DNA of 64,000 nt from CAXBNB01 sp965267535 (GCA_965267535.1 OZ254082.1:4774001-4838000), one strand, 5' to 3'. Shown: positions 52,057 through 61,566, counted from the first letter of the stretch. Numbers and translations: made by a program. The notes: generated from the sequence alone by a model not told the origin.

Positions 52057-53436
52057 TCAGGATTGTTTGTTGAATTTCAACAAAAACTCTGTGCCCTTGT
52101 TGATCTCGGAGTGTACCGAAATCACTCCGCCATGCTTACGCATGATTTGCTTAGAAAGGCTAAGCCCGATACCCGAACCTGACTTTTTAGTAGTAAAAAA
52201 CGGAATAAAGATTTTGTGCAGTGCCTCTTCTTCTATGCCCGGCCCATTGTCTTTTATACTGATCTCAATTTTGTCAGATTCGTTTACATAGGCCGATATA
52301 GCCAGTCGGCGTTGTTCTGTCTTTTCATCGTCGTATGCCAGTGCCTGTATCGCATTTTTTACCAGATTTATCAATACCTGCTCAATTTGCTCTTTGTCAA
52401 CAAAGATGCTGAGATCGTGGGGTTCTATATGTGTGTCAAGCGCGATCTGGTTTTTGTCCATATCATACTTGAGCAGGTTGACAATACTATCTACCAAGGT
52501 GGCTACCTGCAGGCATTCCCTGTTGGGTATAGGAATTCGGGTGAGGTTTCGGAAATCACTCACGAATTTGATCAGCCCTTCGCTTCTGCTGTGAATGGTC
52601 TTTACCGCCATATAAAAATCCTCCACATCTTCCTGCTTTATTTCTGTAACTTCCATTCCGTCTTTGAGTTGAGATTCAAGCTCACTTTCTACTGTGGCTG
52701 CAAGTGAAGAAATAGGGGTTACTGAATTCATAATCTCATGAGTAAGCACACGAATCAGGTTTTGCCAGGCATCCATTTCCTTTTCATCCAACTCACTTTT
52801 TATATTTTGGATAGAAATAAGCTTGAACTCTTTGTGCATCTGCACGAGTTCGATGGCATATATTGATAGCTGTACCTCCTCCCCGTCTCTTTCTATTTTG
52901 ATCAGATCGCGACCTCCGGTTTGAAGCTCAAGAAAGCTGGAAGCGAGGTTTTCATTGATTTCGTCGAGCTGGCGGATGTTTTTGAGTAGTTCTACATTGA
53001 GCAGGTTTTTAGCAGCAGCATTTATAATCTGTACTTCTCCCTCCTTATCAAAAGTGATAATCCCAATAGCCACATGGTGAACTATGGTTTTCAGGTATTG
53101 GTGCTGTGCCTCTTTTTCTGCTCTCACCTCTCTAAACTTCCTAATCACATTGTTGAATTCCTGATAAAGTGCATCTTGCGAGGTTCCCGTTTTTCGGGTT
53201 GTATAGGTGTGAGAAAAATCGTCGTATTTAATAGAATTGAGAAAACCGGACAACTCCTGATTGGTTTTGTCGAGGTACTTGAAAAGCAGCTGAACCTGAA
53301 ATCCCAGCGCGATAAACAGCAGTACCTTTGTCAACCCGTAGGAATTGGTATAAAACGCATTGACCAACAAAAATATGGTGAAAATGAGCAGGGCTATGCG
53401 TATCGCTATAGTGGTTTTAAAATTGCTATAGCCCAT
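52057..53436 (-). CDS. Sensor histidine kinase (NtrY-like, PAS domain)
   Basis: 459 residues from ATG 53436, which overlaps the 3' end of the regulator gene by 11 bases (an in-frame upstream start at 53466 would lie further inside it). Two membrane helices near the N-terminus, then a PAS domain (VAIGIITFDKEGEVQIINAAAKNLL), the H-box LTHEIMNSVTPISS, N-box LINLVKNAIQAL, and G boxes DNGPGIEEE and GSGIGLSLSKQIMRKHGG. It should phosphorylate the sigma-54 regulator encoded just upstream. The signal is unknown. Confidence 0.93.
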   Translation of the reverse strand: MGYSNFKTTIAIRIALLIFTIFLLVNAFYTNSYGLTKVLLFIALGFQVQLLFKYLDKTNQELSGFLNSIKYDDFSHTYTTRKTGTSQDALYQEFNNVIRKFREVRAEKEAQHQYLKTIVHHVAIGIITFDKEGEVQIINAAAKNLLNVELLKNIRQLDEINENLASSFLELQTGGRDLIKIERDGEEVQLSIYAIELVQMHKEFKLISIQNIKSELDEKEMDAWQNLIRVLTHEIMNSVTPISSLAATVESELESQLKDGMEVTEIKQEDVEDFYMAVKTIHSRSEGLIKFVSDFRNLTRIPIPNRECLQVATLVDSIVNLLKYDMDKNQIALDTHIEPHDLSIFVDKEQIEQVLINLVKNAIQALAYDDEKTEQRRLAISAYVNESDKIEISIKDNGPGIEEEALHKIFIPFFTTKKSGSGIGLSLSKQIMRKHGGVISVHSEINKGTEFLLKFNKQS

Positions 53437-54832
53437 GTTTTTCCAGCCTTCTATACAGCGATGCACGCGTTAGTCCTAGTTCTTTCGCTGCTTTACTGAT
53501 GTTACCATTGTGCCTGTCTATGGCTTTTTGGATGACCGACTTTTCTACTTCATCCAGATTAAAAGTATCTATAGTATCTTCGGTACCGCTATCCGGTTTT
53601 TGGCTCAAAAAGAAAAAATCTTCCGGCGAAAGCACATCGTCTTCACTCATGATGACGGCACGTTCTATCGCATGCTGTAGTTCCCGAATGTTTCCTGGCC
53701 ACCTATACTTCTGTAGTTTTTTAGTGGTAGCTGCCGATAGTTTTTTTACCGGCTTCCTATATTTTTTACTATACACACCAGCAAAATGATTGGCCAATAA
53801 AGGTATGTCTTCCACTCGCTCACGCAATGCCGGTAAGTGAATTTCTACGGTATTGATCCGGTATACCAAATCCTGACGAAACGTATTTTGCTCTACCATT
53901 TCGTAAAGAGGCATATTGGTAGCGCAGATCAGCCTAATATCAACCTGTGTGGACTTATTCGAACCTATGCGTGTAATTTCCCTGCTCTGGATCGCAGTGA
54001 GCAGCTTGGACTGCAACGGCAAACTCAGGTTGCCTATCTCGTCTAAAAACAAGCTCCCTTTATGTGCCACCTCAAAACGCCCCGCTCTGTCTTCCTTGGC
54101 ATCCGTAAAAGAGCCTTTTTTGTGACCAAACAATTCGCTTTCGAACAGTGTTTCTGTAATGGCTCCCATATCTACCCCTACAAAATCATTGTCCTTACGA
54201 AGCGATCGCTGGTGTATCGCGCGCGCTATCAGCTCCTTGCCCGTACCATTTTCTCCCAAAATCAGCACGTTGGCATCCGTTTCGGCTACTTTGTCTATAA
54301 TGTTAAAAACCTTCTTTATTTCTTCGCTCTCCCCTATTATATCCTTAAAAGGCTGGTTCAGATCATCCTGCAACTGCTTTTTGGCTGTTTTCAATGAGTC
54401 CACTTCCTTGTAGGATTTTTTGAGTTTGGAGGCTGTAGAGAGTGTGGCTATTAGCTTTTCATTTTGCCATGGCTTCAACACAAAATCCGTAGCGCCCTCT
54501 TTCAGCGCCCGTACGGCCATTTCCACATCGCCAAAAGCCGTAATAAGTATGACTACTGCCTTGGGGTCGCGTTCGAGTATTTGCTCCAACCAATAAAACC
54601 CCTCTTTACCACTGGTAATGTCCTTACTGAAATTCATGTCCAGCAAGATCACATCGTAGGTGCCATTATTAATCAGAAAGGGAATCTTTCGGGGGTCTTT
54701 TTCTATGATTACATTTTGAGCATGTTTTTTCAGCAGCATTTTAGCCGCAAAAAGCACGTCTTCATCATCGTCGATTATCAGTATGTTGCCGAGTTCTTTT
54801 TCCACGTTTTTTGTTTTTTTCTTCCCTATCAC
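53426..54832 (-). CDS. Sigma-54-dependent response regulator (NtrC family)
   Basis: 468 residues with a GTG start at 54832; a second GTG nine codons in (54805) gives the more usual spacing to LIIDDDEDVLFAA. Receiver domain (Asp in LLDMNFS), AAA+ domain with Walker A GENGTGKEL and Walker B GSLFLDEIGN, and a Fis-type helix-turn-helix at the end (GNISKAAKELGLTRASLYRRL). The sigma-54-contacting loop reads GSFTDA instead of GAFTGA, a variant common in Bacteroidota regulators as I recall. It forms an operon with the histidine kinase. Confidence 0.93.
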   Translation of the reverse strand: MIGKKKTKNVEKELGNILIIDDDEDVLFAAKMLLKKHAQNVIIEKDPRKIPFLINNGTYDVILLDMNFSKDITSGKEGFYWLEQILERDPKAVVILITAFGDVEMAVRALKEGATDFVLKPWQNEKLIATLSTASKLKKSYKEVDSLKTAKKQLQDDLNQPFKDIIGESEEIKKVFNIIDKVAETDANVLILGENGTGKELIARAIHQRSLRKDNDFVGVDMGAITETLFESELFGHKKGSFTDAKEDRAGRFEVAHKGSLFLDEIGNLSLPLQSKLLTAIQSREITRIGSNKSTQVDIRLICATNMPLYEMVEQNTFRQDLVYRINTVEIHLPALRERVEDIPLLANHFAGVYSKKYRKPVKKLSAATTKKLQKYRWPGNIRELQHAIERAVIMSEDDVLSPEDFFFLSQKPDSGTEDTIDTFNLDEVEKSVIQKAIDRHNGNISKAAKELGLTRASLYRRLEKHGL

Positions 54833-54888
54833 CCAGTAATGATGCCAAATTTAAAAACATGCCATTACACGCCTTAAAGGGACTTTTG

Positions 54889-54949
54889 GTGTACGATAGT
54901 GTACAATTATGAACAACCCTTTGGGATGTACTGTCTCATAATCGTACAC
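54889..54949. promoter_or_regulatory. Dyad of GTGTAC sites upstream of the two-component operon
   Basis: gtgtacaattatga (54899-54912) is the inverted partner of tcataatcgtacac (54936-54949), matching at 13 of 14 positions with 23 bases between. A further gtgtac lies at 54889-54894 and atgtac at 54926-54931. NtrC-family regulators bind dyads at this distance upstream of their promoters, so this may be an autoregulatory enhancer site. A weak -24/-12-like sequence (tttggcatcattactggg) lies at the gene start. Confidence 0.5.
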
Positions 54950-55018
54950 AATTTACGTGATTAGAATGAAAATACAGGCTTGATAAAAACGAAAATTGGG
55001 GTGAGGCAAACGGATCGA

Positions 55019-55414
55019 TCAAATATTGATCTTCTTCACCACATTCTCTTGCTCGGCAGTGACCTTTACCACATAGATTTTGTTTTCCCTATCGGAAAAA
55101 TCGTACTCTCTCTCATTCCCCTCGTTCTCTTTCCACTTGTCGGTACGAATCAGGTTGCCTATAACATCATAGATTTTGATGTCGATATTTTGCGAAGGCT
55201 TGTTGGTAAACTTCAGGATAAACTTTCCCTTCTGGCCATGTACCAGTTGGTAGTCGAGCTTTTTGCTGAGTATTCCTTTTTCATAGTCCAGCTTATTTTC
55301 TATAGCAACAGGGCGGTTGATTCTTGGCAAAGGTTTGTTTTGCAAACTATCTACCTGACCACCCCCTGATGGCAATGAAAATGTTAGAAAAAGAAATAAA
55401 CTTAGCAGTGTCAT
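55019..55414 (-). CDS. Small secreted protein with T9SS-type CTD-like domain
   Basis: 131 residues with a signal peptide (MTLLSLFLFLTFSLP). The C-terminal 75 residues, GKFILKFTNKPSQNIDIKIYDVIGNL ... YVVKVTAEQENVVKKINI, look like the Ig-like sorting domain of the type IX secretion system (pattern 'ikiyd..Gn' and a closing 'vkki'). Here it is nearly the whole mature protein rather than a tail on a large cargo. It lies beside the two-component operon and could be a target of it, which is inference. Confidence 0.6.
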   Translation of the reverse strand: MTLLSLFLFLTFSLPSGGGQVDSLQNKPLPRINRPVAIENKLDYEKGILSKKLDYQLVHGQKGKFILKFTNKPSQNIDIKIYDVIGNLIRTDKWKENEGNEREYDFSDRENKIYVVKVTAEQENVVKKINI

Positions 55415-55544
55415 TTATACTATTTGGTTGGAAAATACGTTTGAGCTAAAATCCTGCCAAAATGAGGCAGTTGTTACAAAATATTTTCTACTCTGTAGAA
55501 ATGACACTGACTGTCAAAAGGTTGTATTTCGTGCGGATAGTTTG

Positions 55545-58454
55545 TCATGATTCTACCGCCTCCTCTTCGGCGTAAGCATCCACCGGAATACAACTGCAGT
55601 ATAAGTTTCTGTCACCATAAGCATTATCTACCCTGCCTACACTTGGCCAAAACTTGTTTGCTTTCACATACGGCAATGGATAGATGGCCTTTTCCCGAGT
55701 GTAACTATGCTGCCAGTCGCCTGCTATCGCTACCGCTGATGTATGTGGTGCGTTTTTCAGTACATTATCCTTTATGTCATACTCGCCACCGGCGATTTCA
55801 TCTATTTCGTTTTTGATGCTTAGCAATGCATCGCAAAAGCGGTCCAGCTCTTCCTTGGTTTCGCTTTCGGTAGGCTCTATCATCAAGGTACCTGCCACAG
55901 GAAACGATACTGTAGGAGCATGATAGCCGTAATCCATCAGCCGCTTGGCTATGTCTTCCACTTCTATGCCTACAGACTTGAACTCTCTACAATCTACAAT
56001 CATCTCATGCGCGCATCGTCCGTTTTTTCCGGAATACAATATTTTAAATTCACCCTCCAGTCTGTATTTGAGATAGTTTGCATTGAGTATAGCTGCTTTT
56101 GTAGCTTTGGTGAGCCCATCGGCTCCCATCATGGCTATGTACGCATAGGGGATAGCCAATATACCGGCACTGCCATAGGGCGCTGAAGATACTGCCGTGA
56201 TGGCATGTTCTCCACCGGATTTTACCAGAGGGTTGCCTGGCAAAAAGGGCGCCAGATGCTTTGCCACTCCGATAGGTCCTACTCCTGGTCCGCCTCCTCC
56301 GTGAGGTATGCAAAAAGTTTTATGCAGGTTGAGGTGGCATACGTCTGCTCCTATCATTGCCGGACTTGTTAGTCCTACCTGAGCGTTCATATTAGCACCG
56401 TCCATATACACCTGACCTCCGTTTTCATGGATAATCTGGCATATCTCTATTATACTTTCTTCAAATACTCCATGTGTAGATGGATAGGTAACCATTAGCG
56501 ACGACAAGTTTTCTTTGTGCTCAATCGCTTTATTTCTCAGGTCTTCTACGTCTATGTTTCCATATTCATCACAACCCACTATTACCACTTTGTTTCCAGC
56601 CATAACAGCACTTGCAGGGTTGGTTCCGTGAGCCGAAGAGGGTATAATCGTGACATTTCTATGCCCTTGTCCCAGGCTCTTGTGGTAGGCTTTGATGACC
56701 AGCAGGCCCGCATACTCACCCTGCGCCCCAGAATTGGGCTGTAAAGATGTAGTATGAAATCCTGTGATTTCAGACAGCCACTGGCTGAGTTCACTGATCA
56801 ACTCCACATAACCCTGTGTTTGATCTACCGGAGCAAAAGGGTGCATGAAGGATAATTCGGGCCAGGTAACGGGTATCATTTCTGCTGTAGCATTGAGTTT
56901 CATGGTACATGACCCCAATGAAATCATAGAATGCGCCAGAGAAAGGTCTTTATTTTCCAGCTTCTTCAAATACCTGAGCATCTCATGCTCAGAATGGAAG
57001 TTTTGAAATACTTCGTGAGTAAGGTATTCTGATTTTCTTTGAAGATTGTCCGGAAATTGTATCTGCTGTAGTCTGGCTTGCTCCTTTATAGCCTCATGGT
57101 CTGCCTGCTTACCAGACAGTGCCTCAAATACCGCTACAACTTCCTGCACATCACTCACTTCGTGGATTTCATCGAATGAAATACCCACGTGTGCATCGTC
57201 AAAATACCTAAAGTTTATTTGCTTCTCTTCGGCTATTTTTCTGAGGACTCTCTTTTGGTCCTCCGAGTCTAGTGATATTTTTAATGTATCGAAATACACT
57301 TCATTTTTCTGCTCAAAACCGAGTTTTTCCAATTCAGACGCAGCGAGCTTGGCCAGGCCGTGTATTCTGGAGCTAATTTGCTTCAGCCCTTTGGGGCCAT
57401 GATACACCGCATACATACCTGCCATCACTGCCAGCAGTACCTGAGCTGTACAAATATTGGATGTAGCTTTTTCTCGTCTGATATGCTGCTCTCTGGTCTG
57501 AAGAGCCATACGATACGCTTTGTTGCCATTCGCATCAATTGACACGCCGATGACTCTGCCGGGAATCTGGCGTTTGTATTGCTCCTTAGTAGCAAAGTAT
57601 GCTGCATGCGGGCCGCCAAAACCTTTGGGTATACCAAAACGCTGCGTAGTACCCACCACTACATCGGCTCCCATTTCACCGGGAGGAGTCAGAAGTGTAA
57701 GGCTAAGTAAATCGGCACATACGGTCACTGCTATATTTTTGTCTTTGGCAGCTTTTATCAATTCAGAATGATCTTCTACCTTACCATCTGCATTAGGATA
57801 CTGCAGGCAAATGCCGTAAAGGTCCGAATCGTTTAAATCCAACTCACTCAAATCAGCCACTTGTAAATCGATCCCTATCGATTGTGCCCGGGTTGTGATC
57901 ACATCCAGCGTTTGTGGGAAAGTGTTTTTATCTACAAAAAACTTGTTGGCGGTCTTTTTTTCTTTTTTTCTAAGACCATGAAGCATAGTCATAGCTTCTG
58001 CAGCAGCTGTGCCTTCGTCGAGAAGCGAAGCATTGGCCAGCTCCATGCCTGTAAGGTCGCTTACCATGGTCTGAAAATTGATAAGTGCTTCCAGTCGGCC
58101 CTGGGCTATTTCTGCCTGATAGGGAGTATAAGCCGTATACCACCCGGGGTTTTCAAGAATATTTCGTTGGATGACCAGCGGCACCACACAGCCATAGTAC
58201 CCCAAACCTATAAAGGAATTGAATACCTGATTTTTAGCTACTTTTTTTCGAAATGACTGCAAAAACCTAAACTCATTTACGGGGGCAGGGAGCTGCAAGG
58301 GCTGGGTTAACCTAATGTTTGCAGGCACGGTTTCTTCTATGAGTTGATCCAAAGAATCCACTCCGATAGCCTCTAACATGTGTTGTTTATCGCTTGCGTC
58401 CGGCCCAATGTGCCTGGATTCGAAAGCTACTCTTTCATTTAAATCAACAGTCAT
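55545..58454 (-). CDS. gcvP: Glycine dehydrogenase (decarboxylating) GcvP
   Basis: 969 residues, the full-length fused P-protein. Starts MTVDLNERVAFESRHIGPD; PLP lysine in NLHKTFCIPHGGGGPG; the glycine-binding SQPNSGAQGEYAG-like region reads LQPNSGAQGEYAG. It decarboxylates glycine and hands the methylamine group to lipoyl-GcvH. gcvT and gcvH are not in the window, so the cleavage system is split here. The gene has a probable own promoter (58513-58520). Confidence 0.98.
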   Translation of the reverse strand: MTVDLNERVAFESRHIGPDASDKQHMLEAIGVDSLDQLIEETVPANIRLTQPLQLPAPVNEFRFLQSFRKKVAKNQVFNSFIGLGYYGCVVPLVIQRNILENPGWYTAYTPYQAEIAQGRLEALINFQTMVSDLTGMELANASLLDEGTAAAEAMTMLHGLRKKEKKTANKFFVDKNTFPQTLDVITTRAQSIGIDLQVADLSELDLNDSDLYGICLQYPNADGKVEDHSELIKAAKDKNIAVTVCADLLSLTLLTPPGEMGADVVVGTTQRFGIPKGFGGPHAAYFATKEQYKRQIPGRVIGVSIDANGNKAYRMALQTREQHIRREKATSNICTAQVLLAVMAGMYAVYHGPKGLKQISSRIHGLAKLAASELEKLGFEQKNEVYFDTLKISLDSEDQKRVLRKIAEEKQINFRYFDDAHVGISFDEIHEVSDVQEVVAVFEALSGKQADHEAIKEQARLQQIQFPDNLQRKSEYLTHEVFQNFHSEHEMLRYLKKLENKDLSLAHSMISLGSCTMKLNATAEMIPVTWPELSFMHPFAPVDQTQGYVELISELSQWLSEITGFHTTSLQPNSGAQGEYAGLLVIKAYHKSLGQGHRNVTIIPSSAHGTNPASAVMAGNKVVIVGCDEYGNIDVEDLRNKAIEHKENLSSLMVTYPSTHGVFEESIIEICQIIHENGGQVYMDGANMNAQVGLTSPAMIGADVCHLNLHKTFCIPHGGGGPGVGPIGVAKHLAPFLPGNPLVKSGGEHAITAVSSAPYGSAGILAIPYAYIAMMGADGLTKATKAAILNANYLKYRLEGEFKILYSGKNGRCAHEMIVDCREFKSVGIEVEDIAKRLMDYGYHAPTVSFPVAGTLMIEPTESETKEELDRFCDALLSIKNEIDEIAGGEYDIKDNVLKNAPHTSAVAIAGDWQHSYTREKAIYPLPYVKANKFWPSVGRVDNAYGDRNLYCSCIPVDAYAEEEAVES

Positions 58455-58864
58455 TTCAATGGTTTGTTTTTCTGGTTACTCCTTTGCAACCCACAGTCGT
58501 AAAATTTTGTCGCAAATCTAAATTGAAATCCAATAAGTTAAGCTGTTGTTCAAAGTGAATTGAGCTGATCCGTTACAATAGTATACTTTTAGGTAAAAAT
58601 CCGTCAAGTTAATTGTGCTGGAAATGAGTGCGTAAGTGGAATTGTATGGGTGAGGGTTGAAATAAGGAAGGGAAGTCGATACTTGTGGGATTAGGTACTA
58701 AGTACCTATTCCCCACAAGATCTTTTCAACCAGCTATGGAAAGAAAGACATTAATAAATCAATCTTTCTAAAACAATAATAAATCTTAAGGAGGAACAAC
58801 CCAATATTTTTGGATGAACAAGGTTAAATATTCGACCAATACCTACAATCGATAGACGAATGCT
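58455..58864. other. 410-base gap between gcvP and the DEAD-box gene, with palindrome
   Basis: No gene is seen. The notable feature is a near-perfect inverted repeat at 58682-58719 (cttgtggg...taggtact versus its complement, 17 pairs, one-base offset). A smaller hairpin (agaaaga/tctttct, 58742-58769) lies on the DEAD-box side. I looked for a glycine riboswitch and saw none. Confidence 0.5.
58513..58520 (-). promoter_or_regulatory. -7 element of a probable gcvP promoter
   Basis: TAGATTTG on the minus strand, about 60 bases before the gcvP ATG. No good TTTG is found at the -33 position. Confidence 0.4.
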
Positions 58865-60139
58865 TTAGCGCTTTTTCTTGTGTTTTTTAGGCTTTCTTTT
58901 TTTGTCGTGAAAAGCACCTTGATAGGTAGGATCTGCTTTCTTTTTGCGGTAATCAATCTCTCGCAACATAGCCTGCTTCTCTTCAAAAGGCGTTTTCTCT
59001 ATCACTACACCCTCAGGCGTAGGAGAAGATGGGAGTGTTTTCCCAATCAGCTTTTCTATTTCGCCAATATGGTACTTTTCTGCCTCATTTACAAATGTTA
59101 TGGCAATTCCTTCATTTTTTGCTCTCCCCGTTCTCCCTATCCGGTGCACATAATCCTCATATATAAGGGGTACATCGAAGTTGATAACATGACTCACCTG
59201 AGTTACATCTATGCCACGAGCTGCTACATCGGTAGCTACCAGTGCTTTGATTTCTCCTTCTTTGAAAGCATTAATAGCATTGAGGCGAGTATTTTGGGCT
59301 TTGTTGCCATGAATTACACGAACCGACTCTGTGATTTTTCTATGTATAAACTTGTATACATTGTCGGCAGTGGCTTTTGTTTTTACAAAAATGATAACCC
59401 TGCTGAACGCTTCCTGACTTAAAAGCTGACCCAACAAATTTATCTTTGTTTTAAAGTTGGGTACATCATACACCAGCTGCTCGATAGTATCTACGGTAGT
59501 TGCCTGGGGTGCCACTTCGGCAGTCATAGGAAACTCTAAAAACTCCTCCGACAACTTGAGCACCTCGGGAGGCATGGTAGCAGAAAACAACAAGTTTTGC
59601 CTTTTTACAGGTATAATCTCCAAAATCTGACGAATCTGAGGCATAAAACCCATATCCATCATTTTATCGGCCTCATCTATCACCAGCGTATTGATTTTTT
59701 TGGTGTGAATAACCCCTCTCCTGTATATATCCATAAATCTGCCGGGTGTGGCCGTAAGCAGGTCTATACCATTTTCAATTTGTTCGATTTGGATTTTGGC
59801 TCCTGCCCCTCCATATATAGCTGTGTGGCGTATATCGAGGTATGTGGTGTACTTCTTTATGTTTTCGTCTATCTGTATAGCCAGCTCACGCGTAGGGGCT
59901 AATATAAGTGCACGTATATCGTCCCCTTGTGCATATTTTAGTTTCATGAGTAACGGCAGCACAAAAGCAGCTGTTTTTCCTGTTCCGGTCTGTGCTATCC
60001 CTAGTACGTCATGTCCGGCCAGGGCCAAAGGAATCGCTTTCGACTGGATGGGTGTAGGTTCTGTATAGCCTGCTTCTTCTATAGCATTGAGCAACTGCCT
60101 GTTGAGTTTGAGCGCTTCGAAAGTGGGGATATCTGCCAT
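58865..60139 (-). CDS. DEAD-box RNA helicase (RhlE-like)
   Basis: 424 residues. Motifs: Q motif PTPIQSKAIPLA, I AQTGTGKT, Ia PTRELA, II DEAD (VIDEADKMMDMGF), III SAT, V ATDVAARGIDV and VI HRIGRTGRA. The C-terminal tail is Lys-rich (KKRKPKKHKKKR), as in RhlE-type helicases of ribosome biogenesis and RNA decay. Divergent from pyrC with 75 bases between. Confidence 0.95.
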   Translation of the reverse strand: MADIPTFEALKLNRQLLNAIEEAGYTEPTPIQSKAIPLALAGHDVLGIAQTGTGKTAAFVLPLLMKLKYAQGDDIRALILAPTRELAIQIDENIKKYTTYLDIRHTAIYGGAGAKIQIEQIENGIDLLTATPGRFMDIYRRGVIHTKKINTLVIDEADKMMDMGFMPQIRQILEIIPVKRQNLLFSATMPPEVLKLSEEFLEFPMTAEVAPQATTVDTIEQLVYDVPNFKTKINLLGQLLSQEAFSRVIIFVKTKATADNVYKFIHRKITESVRVIHGNKAQNTRLNAINAFKEGEIKALVATDVAARGIDVTQVSHVINFDVPLIYEDYVHRIGRTGRAKNEGIAITFVNEAEKYHIGEIEKLIGKTLPSSPTPEGVVIEKTPFEEKQAMLREIDYRKKKADPTYQGAFHDKKRKPKKHKKKR

Positions 60140-60167
60140 AGAATAGTGTAGATAATGATTGACCGGT

Positions 60168-60175
60168 TAGATTTG
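60168..60175 (+). promoter_or_regulatory. -7 element of a probable pyrC promoter
   Basis: TAGATTTG (TAnnTTTG). Because it lies downstream of the in-frame ATG at 60155, transcription would start near 60182 and the second ATG (60215) must be the true start. Confidence 0.5.
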
Positions 60176-60214
60176 CATACAATATTATCCATTTTTTATC
60201 CCAATAAAGAAAAT

Positions 60215-61552
60215 ATGACGCCAACGCTAATAAAGAATGCCAGGATTGTAAATGAAGGAAGCATTATTGATGCTGATATTTTGATATCGGGCCAGCATAT
60301 CTCCAAAATCGGTAAGGATTTGTCACACGATACCGCTACTGTTGTTGACGCTGCTGGTAAGTATGTATTGCCCGGTGTAATTGACGATCAGGTGCACTTC
60401 AGAGAGCCGGGTCTTACTCACAAAGCAGAAATATATACCGAAAGCAAAGCTGCTGTAGCAGGGGGAATCACTTCTTTTATGGAAATGCCCAATACCGTGC
60501 CCAACACGCTGACCCAGGAGCTGTTGGAAAACAAATATAAGATTGCTGAAAAGCAGTCTCTGGCCAACTATTCGTTTTTTATGGGTGTATCCAACGACAA
60601 CCTGGAGGAAGTGTTGAAAACGAACAAGCTAACCGTATGCGGAATCAAGGTTTTTATGGGTTCCTCTACTGGCAATATGCTGGTAGACGATGAATCTACT
60701 ATCGAAAATCTATTTGCCCGTGCCGATATGCTGATTGCCGCTCACTGTGAAGACGAAGCTACTATTAAAGCTAATTTGGAGCTATACAAGGAAAAATACG
60801 GCGAAGACATCCCTTTTCATGCTCACCCTCTGATTCGAAGCGACGAGGCTTGCTACATCTCGTCTAACAGAGCTGTAGGACTGGCCAAAAAGCACGGAAC
60901 TAAATTCCACGTACTGCACATTTCTACCGCCAAGGAAGTGGATTTGTTTGACAACACGCTCCCCTTGAAAGACAAAAAAGTTACGGCTGAAGCCTGTGTT
61001 CACCACATGTGGTTTTCCGATACTGACTATGCCGATAAAGGTGCTATGATCAAGTGGAATCCTGCTGTAAAAACTGCAGATGATCGAGCTGCCGTATTTC
61101 AGGCTATGTTGGACGACCGTATTGACGTAATTGCCACTGACCATGCTCCACATACTCTGGAAGAAAAACAAAACAAATACCTAAATGCTCCATCGGGCGG
61201 CCCACTCGTGCAACATGCCCTGCCTTCCATGCTGGAGCACTATCATCAGGGTAGTATTTCTCTGGAAAAAATCGTTGAAAAGATGTGCCACAACCCTGCT
61301 ATTTTGTTTGACATTGACAAGCGCGGGTACATTAAGGAAGGGTATTTTGCAGACCTGGTATTGGTAGACCTGGATAATCCATGGGAAGTAAATAAAGCTA
61401 ACCTGCTATATAAATGCCAGTGGAGTCCTTTCGAGGGACAGCAATTTAAGAGTAAAATCACCGATACTTTTGTTTCTGGTCACCATGCTTACAGCAATGG
61501 TACTTTCAACGAATCGCAGAAAGGCATGCGATTGTTATTTGACAGAAAATAA
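60215..61552 (+). CDS. pyrC: Dihydroorotase PyrC (class I, Bacteroidota type)
   Basis: 445 residues from ATG 60215, chosen over ATG 60155 because a -7 promoter element lies between them. Amidohydrolase motifs: PGVIDDQVHFREPGLTHK, the carboxylated Lys region GIKVFMGSS, AAHCEDE, HVLHIST and ATDHAPH. The first metal-binding pair, normally HxH, reads Q59-V-H61. Bacteroidota dihydroorotases share this Gln as I recall. It closes carbamoyl-aspartate to dihydroorotate in pyrimidine synthesis. Monocistronic; a tRNA-His gene follows. Confidence 0.93.
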   Translation: MTPTLIKNARIVNEGSIIDADILISGQHISKIGKDLSHDTATVVDAAGKYVLPGVIDDQVHFREPGLTHKAEIYTESKAAVAGGITSFMEMPNTVPNTLTQELLENKYKIAEKQSLANYSFFMGVSNDNLEEVLKTNKLTVCGIKVFMGSSTGNMLVDDESTIENLFARADMLIAAHCEDEATIKANLELYKEKYGEDIPFHAHPLIRSDEACYISSNRAVGLAKKHGTKFHVLHISTAKEVDLFDNTLPLKDKKVTAEACVHHMWFSDTDYADKGAMIKWNPAVKTADDRAAVFQAMLDDRIDVIATDHAPHTLEEKQNKYLNAPSGGPLVQHALPSMLEHYHQGSISLEKIVEKMCHNPAILFDIDKRGYIKEGYFADLVLVDLDNPWEVNKANLLYKCQWSPFEGQQFKSKITDTFVSGHHAYSNGTFNESQKGMRLLFDRK

Positions 61553-61566
61553 ATTCGGCTTATTCT

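Noticed and set aside
58455..58864. Glycine riboswitch before gcvP
   Set aside because: I looked for the paired GGAGA-type aptamer cores and found none; only palindromes without the conserved bases are present.
60155..60214. Upstream ATG 60155 as the start of pyrC
   Set aside because: A clean -7 element (TAGATTTG) lies inside this extension and the family N-terminus starts at the second ATG.
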